A DNA stretch of 19,922 nucleotides from JAVJUS01 sp040220455 (lineage in GTDB: Bacteria; Pseudomonadota; Alphaproteobacteria; DSM-16000; Inquilinaceae), in the NCBI GenBank assembly GCA_040220455.1, contig JAVJUS010000041.1, positions 1-19,922 of the forward strand, given 5' to 3'. Position numbers and translations under genes: made by a program. Shown in pieces: positions 17,067 through 19,922 of the stretch (positions within the stretch are counted from its first letter, which is position 1; every line of letters begins with the position of its first letter). Below the pieces are notes generated by a model, which saw only the letters and a program-made list of their open reading frames with translations, was not told the origin of the DNA and made no database searches.

Positions 17067-17075
17067 AGTGTAGCA
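17067..17075 (-). promoter_or_regulatory. Candidate extended -10 promoter for lipA
   Basis: The minus strand reads TGCTACACT, an extended -10 element (TGn followed by TACACT). No good -35 is present 17 bp upstream. A start here would give a leader of about 110 nt before lipA. It lies in the 206-bp lpdA-lipA gap, where I see no gene. Confidence 0.25.
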
Positions 17076-17081
17076 CATGGG

Positions 17082-17110
17082 GCCGGGGTGGCGCGCGGCC
17101 AAGCCCCGGC
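17082..17110 (-). other. GC-rich hairpin between lpdA and lipA
   Basis: Perfect 7-bp arms GCCGGGG (17082-17088) and CCCCGGC (17104-17110) enclose a 15-nt loop that itself pairs GGC/GCC around GCGCG. It starts about 45 bp after the lpdA stop codon. No T-run follows, so it is not a classical intrinsic terminator. It could pause transcription or protect the pdh-lpdA message 3' end (inference). Confidence 0.4.
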
Positions 17111-17155
17111 GCGGCGCCTTGCCGCCCGGCCGGACCCGGACGGCGGCCGGCACGC

Positions 17156-18553
17156 TCAGATATGCAGGGCCTGGTCGTAGGCGTCCAGCACGCTCTCGTG
17201 CATCATCTCGCTGAGCGTCGGATGCGGGAAGACCGTGTGCATCAGCTCGGTCTCGGTGCTCTCCAGCGTCTTGGCGATGCCGTAGCCCTGGATCAGCTCC
17301 GTCACCTCGGCGCCGACCATGTGCGCGCCCAGGAGCTCGCCGGTCTTGGCGTCGAACACGGTCTTGACCAGGCCTTCCTGCTCGCCCATGGCGATGGCCT
17401 TGCCGTTGCCGATGAACGGGAAGCGGCCGACCTTGACCGAATGGCCCTTGTCCTTGGCCTGCTTCTCGGTCAGCCCGACCGACGCGACTTGCGGCGTGCA
17501 GTAGGTGCAGCCCGGGATATTGTCGACCTCCACCGGATGCACGTCGTTCTGCCCGGCAATCTTCTCCACACAGACCACGCCCTCGTGCATGGCCTTGTGG
17601 GCGAGCCAGGGCGCGCCGACCACGTCGCCGATGGCGTAGACCCCTGGCTCGTCGGTGGCCAGCCACTCGTCGACCAGGATATGGCCCTTCTCGGTGCGGA
17701 CCTTGGTCTTGTCCAGGCCGATATCCTCGATATTGCCGGTGATGCCGACGGCGAGGATCAGCTTCTCCGCCTCGATCGTCTGCTTCTTGCCGCCGGCGTC
17801 GACGGTCGCCTTGACGCCCTTGCCGCCCTTCTCGACCTTCTCGGTCTTGGCGCCGGTCATGATCTTCATGCCGGTCTTCTCCAGCGCCTTGCGCGCGAAG
17901 GCCGAGATTTCCTCGTCCTCGACCGGCAGGATGCGGTCGAGCAGCTCGACCACCGTCACCTCGGCGCCCATGTTTCGGTAGAAGGACGCGAATTCGATCC
18001 CGATGGCGCCGGAGCCGACGACCAGGACGGATTTCGGCATGGCCTCGGGGACCATGGCCTCCTTGTAGGTCCAGATCGTCTTGCCGTCGGGCTCGATCCC
18101 CGGCAGGGAGCGAGCGCGCGCGCCGGTGGCGACGATGATGTGTTTGGCCTCGAGCGTCTGTGTCTTGCCGTCCTTGTCGACCTCGACCTTGCCCTTGCCG
18201 GCTAGGCGTCCGTGGCCGTCGACGACGGTGATCTTGTGCTTCTTCATCAGGCCCGCGACGCCGCGCGAGAGCTGGTTGGCGACCTGGCGCGAGCGCTTGA
18301 TCACCTTGCCGAAGTCGTAGCCGACCTCCTTGGCCGAGAAGCCGAACTGGTCGAGGTTGTGCAGGAGATGGTTGATCTCCGACGTGCGCAGCAGCGCCTT
18401 GGTCGGGATGCAGCCCCAGTTCAGGCAGATGCCGCCCATATGCTCGCGCTCGACGACGGCCGTCTTGAACCCGAGCTGCGCGGCGCGGATCGCCGCCACG
18501 TAGCCGCCGGGCCCACCGCCCATCACCAGAATGTCGAAACGCGTCTCGGCCAT
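17156..18553 (-). CDS. lpdA: Dihydrolipoyl dehydrogenase (E3)
   Basis: E3 reoxidises dihydrolipoamide on E2 with FAD and NAD+. The 465-residue protein has the FAD-binding GGGPGGYVAA (12-21), the redox disulfide in GGICLNWGCIPTKALL (Cys43 and Cys48), the NAD-binding GSGAIGIEFASF, the second FAD motif VYAIGDVV, and the dimer-interface catalytic pair in HPTLSE (His444, Glu449). The ATG at 18551-18553 has an AGGGGG ribosome binding site about 8 nt upstream. A second ATG seven bases earlier is in another frame. It lies 71 bp downstream of pdhC and belongs to the pyruvate dehydrogenase operon; E3 may also serve oxoglutarate dehydrogenase and glycine cleavage complexes. Confidence 0.98.
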   Translation of the reverse strand: MAETRFDILVMGGGPGGYVAAIRAAQLGFKTAVVEREHMGGICLNWGCIPTKALLRTSEINHLLHNLDQFGFSAKEVGYDFGKVIKRSRQVANQLSRGVAGLMKKHKITVVDGHGRLAGKGKVEVDKDGKTQTLEAKHIIVATGARARSLPGIEPDGKTIWTYKEAMVPEAMPKSVLVVGSGAIGIEFASFYRNMGAEVTVVELLDRILPVEDEEISAFARKALEKTGMKIMTGAKTEKVEKGGKGVKATVDAGGKKQTIEAEKLILAVGITGNIEDIGLDKTKVRTEKGHILVDEWLATDEPGVYAIGDVVGAPWLAHKAMHEGVVCVEKIAGQNDVHPVEVDNIPGCTYCTPQVASVGLTEKQAKDKGHSVKVGRFPFIGNGKAIAMGEQEGLVKTVFDAKTGELLGAHMVGAEVTELIQGYGIAKTLESTETELMHTVFPHPTLSEMMHESVLDAYDQALHI

Positions 18554-18624
18554 GGATCATTTCCCCCTGCCGGGCGCGTCCGACAGCGGGCGCCCGTGCC
18601 TAACGGTCGTCAAGCCGATGTCGC

Positions 18625-19890
18625 TCAGAGCAACATCGACATCGGATCTTCGATCAGCTTCTTGAACGCGGCGAGATATTCCGCCCCGACGGCGCCGTCG
18701 ACGACGCGGTGGTCGACGGAGAGCGTGCAGCTCATCACCGTGCCGACGGCGAGCGCGCCGTCCTCGACCACCGGGCGCTGCTCGCCCTGCCCGACCGCCA
18801 GGATGCTGCCCTGGGGCGGGTTGATGATCGCCGCGAACTCCCGGATACCGTACATGCCCAGGTTCGAGACCGAGAAGGTCCCGCCCTGGTACTCCTCCGG
18901 CTTGAGCTTGCCGTCCCGCGCCCGGGTGGCCAGGTCCTTGACCTCGCCGGAGATTTGGCCGAGGCCCTTGTTCGCCGCGTCCTTGACGATCGGCGTGATG
19001 AGCCCGCTTGGCGTCGCCACCGCGACCGAGATGTCGACCCGGTCGAACAGCAGGATCGCCTCGTCGGTCCAGGCCGCGTTGGCGGCGGGCACCTTCTTCA
19101 GCGCGACGGCCGCCGCCTTGATGATCATGTCGTTGACCGACAGCTTGATGCCGTCGGCCTCGCCCCGGGCGTTGAGCTCCTTGCGCGCGGCGAGCAGCTT
19201 TTCCAGCCGGCAGTCGATCGTCAGGTAGAAGTGCGGGACGGTCTGCTTCGACTCGGTGAGCCGACGCGCGATCGTGCGCCGCATCGAGGAGAGCTTCTCC
19301 ACCCGGGGAGGCCGCCGCTCGCCGCGCGCCGGCGCCGAGGGGCGCGGCCGGCTGAGGTAGTCGTCGATGTCGCGCTTGATGATGCGACCGCCCGGGCCGC
19401 TGCCGTCGACGGTGCTGAGATCGATGTCGTGCTCACGGCCGAGCTTGCGCACCAGGGGCGACGCGAGCACGCGGCCGTCGCTCCGCGCGGCCTTCTTCGG
19501 CGGCGCGCTCGGCTGGGGCGCCTCGGCCTGCTGCGCCTCGGACGATTGCGCCTCGGACGATGGCTCCTTCGCCTCCGCCGACTCGGCCTTCGGAGCCTCG
19601 GCCTTGGCGGCGCCGCTCTCGACCTCCTCGAGGAGCTTCGAGATGTCTTCGCCCTCTTCGCCGAAGATGGCGACGGGCGCGTCGGGCTCGAGCACCGCGC
19701 CCTCCTCGACGAGGCGCTTGAGCAGCACGCCGGGATCGAACGCGCGCCACTCCATGGTGGCCTTGTCCGTCTCGATCTCGGCGATCAGGTCATCGACCGC
19801 GACGCGGTCCCCCTCCGACTTCTCCCAGCGCGCGAGGGTGCCCTCTTCCATCGTGGGAGAGAGCTTCGGCAGTCCGACGATCTTGGCCAT
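18625..19890 (-). CDS. pdhC: Pyruvate dehydrogenase E2, dihydrolipoamide acetyltransferase
   Basis: E2 is the core of the pyruvate dehydrogenase complex and transfers acetyl groups to CoA. The 421 residues comprise one lipoyl domain (about 1-80, lipoyl-lysine Lys43 in ETDKATMEW), an Ala/Glu/Ser/Pro-rich mobile linker (about 90-135) with a tandem SSEAQ pair, a peripheral-subunit-binding domain (about 139-179, VLASPLVRKL through GPGGRIIKRDIDDYL), a second linker, and the catalytic domain (about 195-421) with DHRVVDG (His394, Asp398). The N-terminus IVGLPKLSPTMEEGTLARW and the neighbouring pdhB tail fit pyruvate rather than oxoglutarate dehydrogenase. The ATG at 19888-19890 has GAGGAGG upstream, overlapping the end of pdhB. 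lpdA and lipA follow. Confidence 0.97.
   Translation of the reverse strand: MAKIVGLPKLSPTMEEGTLARWEKSEGDRVAVDDLIAEIETDKATMEWRAFDPGVLLKRLVEEGAVLEPDAPVAIFGEEGEDISKLLEEVESGAAKAEAPKAESAEAKEPSSEAQSSEAQQAEAPQPSAPPKKAARSDGRVLASPLVRKLGREHDIDLSTVDGSGPGGRIIKRDIDDYLSRPRPSAPARGERRPPRVEKLSSMRRTIARRLTESKQTVPHFYLTIDCRLEKLLAARKELNARGEADGIKLSVNDMIIKAAAVALKKVPAANAAWTDEAILLFDRVDISVAVATPSGLITPIVKDAANKGLGQISGEVKDLATRARDGKLKPEEYQGGTFSVSNLGMYGIREFAAIINPPQGSILAVGQGEQRPVVEDGALAVGTVMSCTLSVDHRVVDGAVGAEYLAAFKKLIEDPMSMLL
19532..19561 (-). repeat. Exact 15-bp tandem duplication in the E2 linker
   Basis: Two identical 15-bp units (19532-19546 and 19547-19561) sit in frame and encode SSEAQ twice (residues 111-120 of the pdhC product). 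They fall in the flexible linker between the lipoyl and subunit-binding domains, where length changes are tolerated. Confidence 0.95.
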
Positions 19891-19902
19891 GAGAGCTCCT
19901 CC

Positions 19903-19922
19903 TCAGTCGAGGTAACAGACCT
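19903..19922 (-). CDS. pdhB: Pyruvate dehydrogenase E1 beta, last codons only
   Basis: At the right edge the minus strand reads in one frame VCYLD followed by a TGA stop at 19903-19905. This resembles the C-terminal end of alphaproteobacterial PdhB proteins as I recall them, and pdhB is the expected gene directly upstream of pdhC. Only five full codons are visible, so the call depends on context. The stop lies 12 bp before the pdhC start codon, and the pdhC ribosome binding site begins at the stop. Confidence 0.65.

Noticed and set aside
15933..18560. An 875-codon open frame on the minus strand that begins 7 bp before lpdA, crosses all of lpdA out of frame and the intergenic gap, and is in frame with lipA.
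   Set aside because: Only the lipA part resembles a protein family. Over lpdA the translation is Arg/Gly/Asp-rich shadow sequence typical of an alternate frame in GC-rich DNA, while the lpdA frame carries every expected motif.

Overview
This window is a GC-rich, gene-dense piece of core chromosome, almost certainly from an alphaproteobacterium and probably from Rhodospirillales or a close ally. That placement rests on gene order I recognise (dusB-ntrB-ntrC-ntrY-ntrX-trkA-dat-hfq-hflX; pdhB-pdhC-lpdA-lipA followed by a COQ10/RatA gene; a fused ispDF) and on strong third-position GC bias. I see no phage, insertion sequence, CRISPR, tRNA or rRNA, and no gene that looks foreign. No gap without a gene exceeds about 215 bp.

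Layout from left to right. (1) 1-1224, minus strand: the groES-groEL chaperonin operon. groEL is cut by the window edge. A well-formed sigma-70 promoter and a CIRCE operator lie upstream of groES. (2) 1250-12937, minus strand, transcribed right to left: dusB, ntrB, ntrC, ntrY, ntrX, trkA, a D-amino-acid transaminase gene (dat), hfq and hflX. This nearly continuous run joins a tRNA-modifying enzyme, two nitrogen-related two-component systems, a potassium-channel regulatory subunit, a D-amino-acid enzyme, the sRNA chaperone Hfq and the ribosome-rescue GTPase HflX. (3) 12938-13148: a divergent intergenic region with candidate promoters facing both ways. (4) 13149-15348, plus strand: ispDF, pgpA and a pncC/cinA-type gene, in overlapping frames (isoprenoid precursors, phosphatidylglycerol, NMN recycling). 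(5) 15401-19922, minus strand: the 3' tip of pdhB, then pdhC, lpdA, lipA and the COQ10/RatA gene. These encode pyruvate dehydrogenase E2 and E3, the lipoyl synthase that makes the E2 cofactor, and a quinone-linked START-domain protein.

How the genes work together. NtrB/NtrC and NtrY/NtrX read nitrogen status and possibly redox status. NtrC keeps every sigma-54 activator motif, whereas NtrX has lost the GAFTGA loop and should act in another way. LipA supplies the lipoyl group carried on Lys43 of the E2 protein encoded two genes upstream, and LpdA reoxidises it. HrcA acting on CIRCE should control the chaperonins.

I found no undescribed system. The observations most worth a second look are the GAFTGA-less NtrX, the long structured groES-groEL spacer, the groESL operon sitting immediately behind hflX, an active-site substitution in the D-amino-acid transaminase, and several start-codon and hairpin questions.
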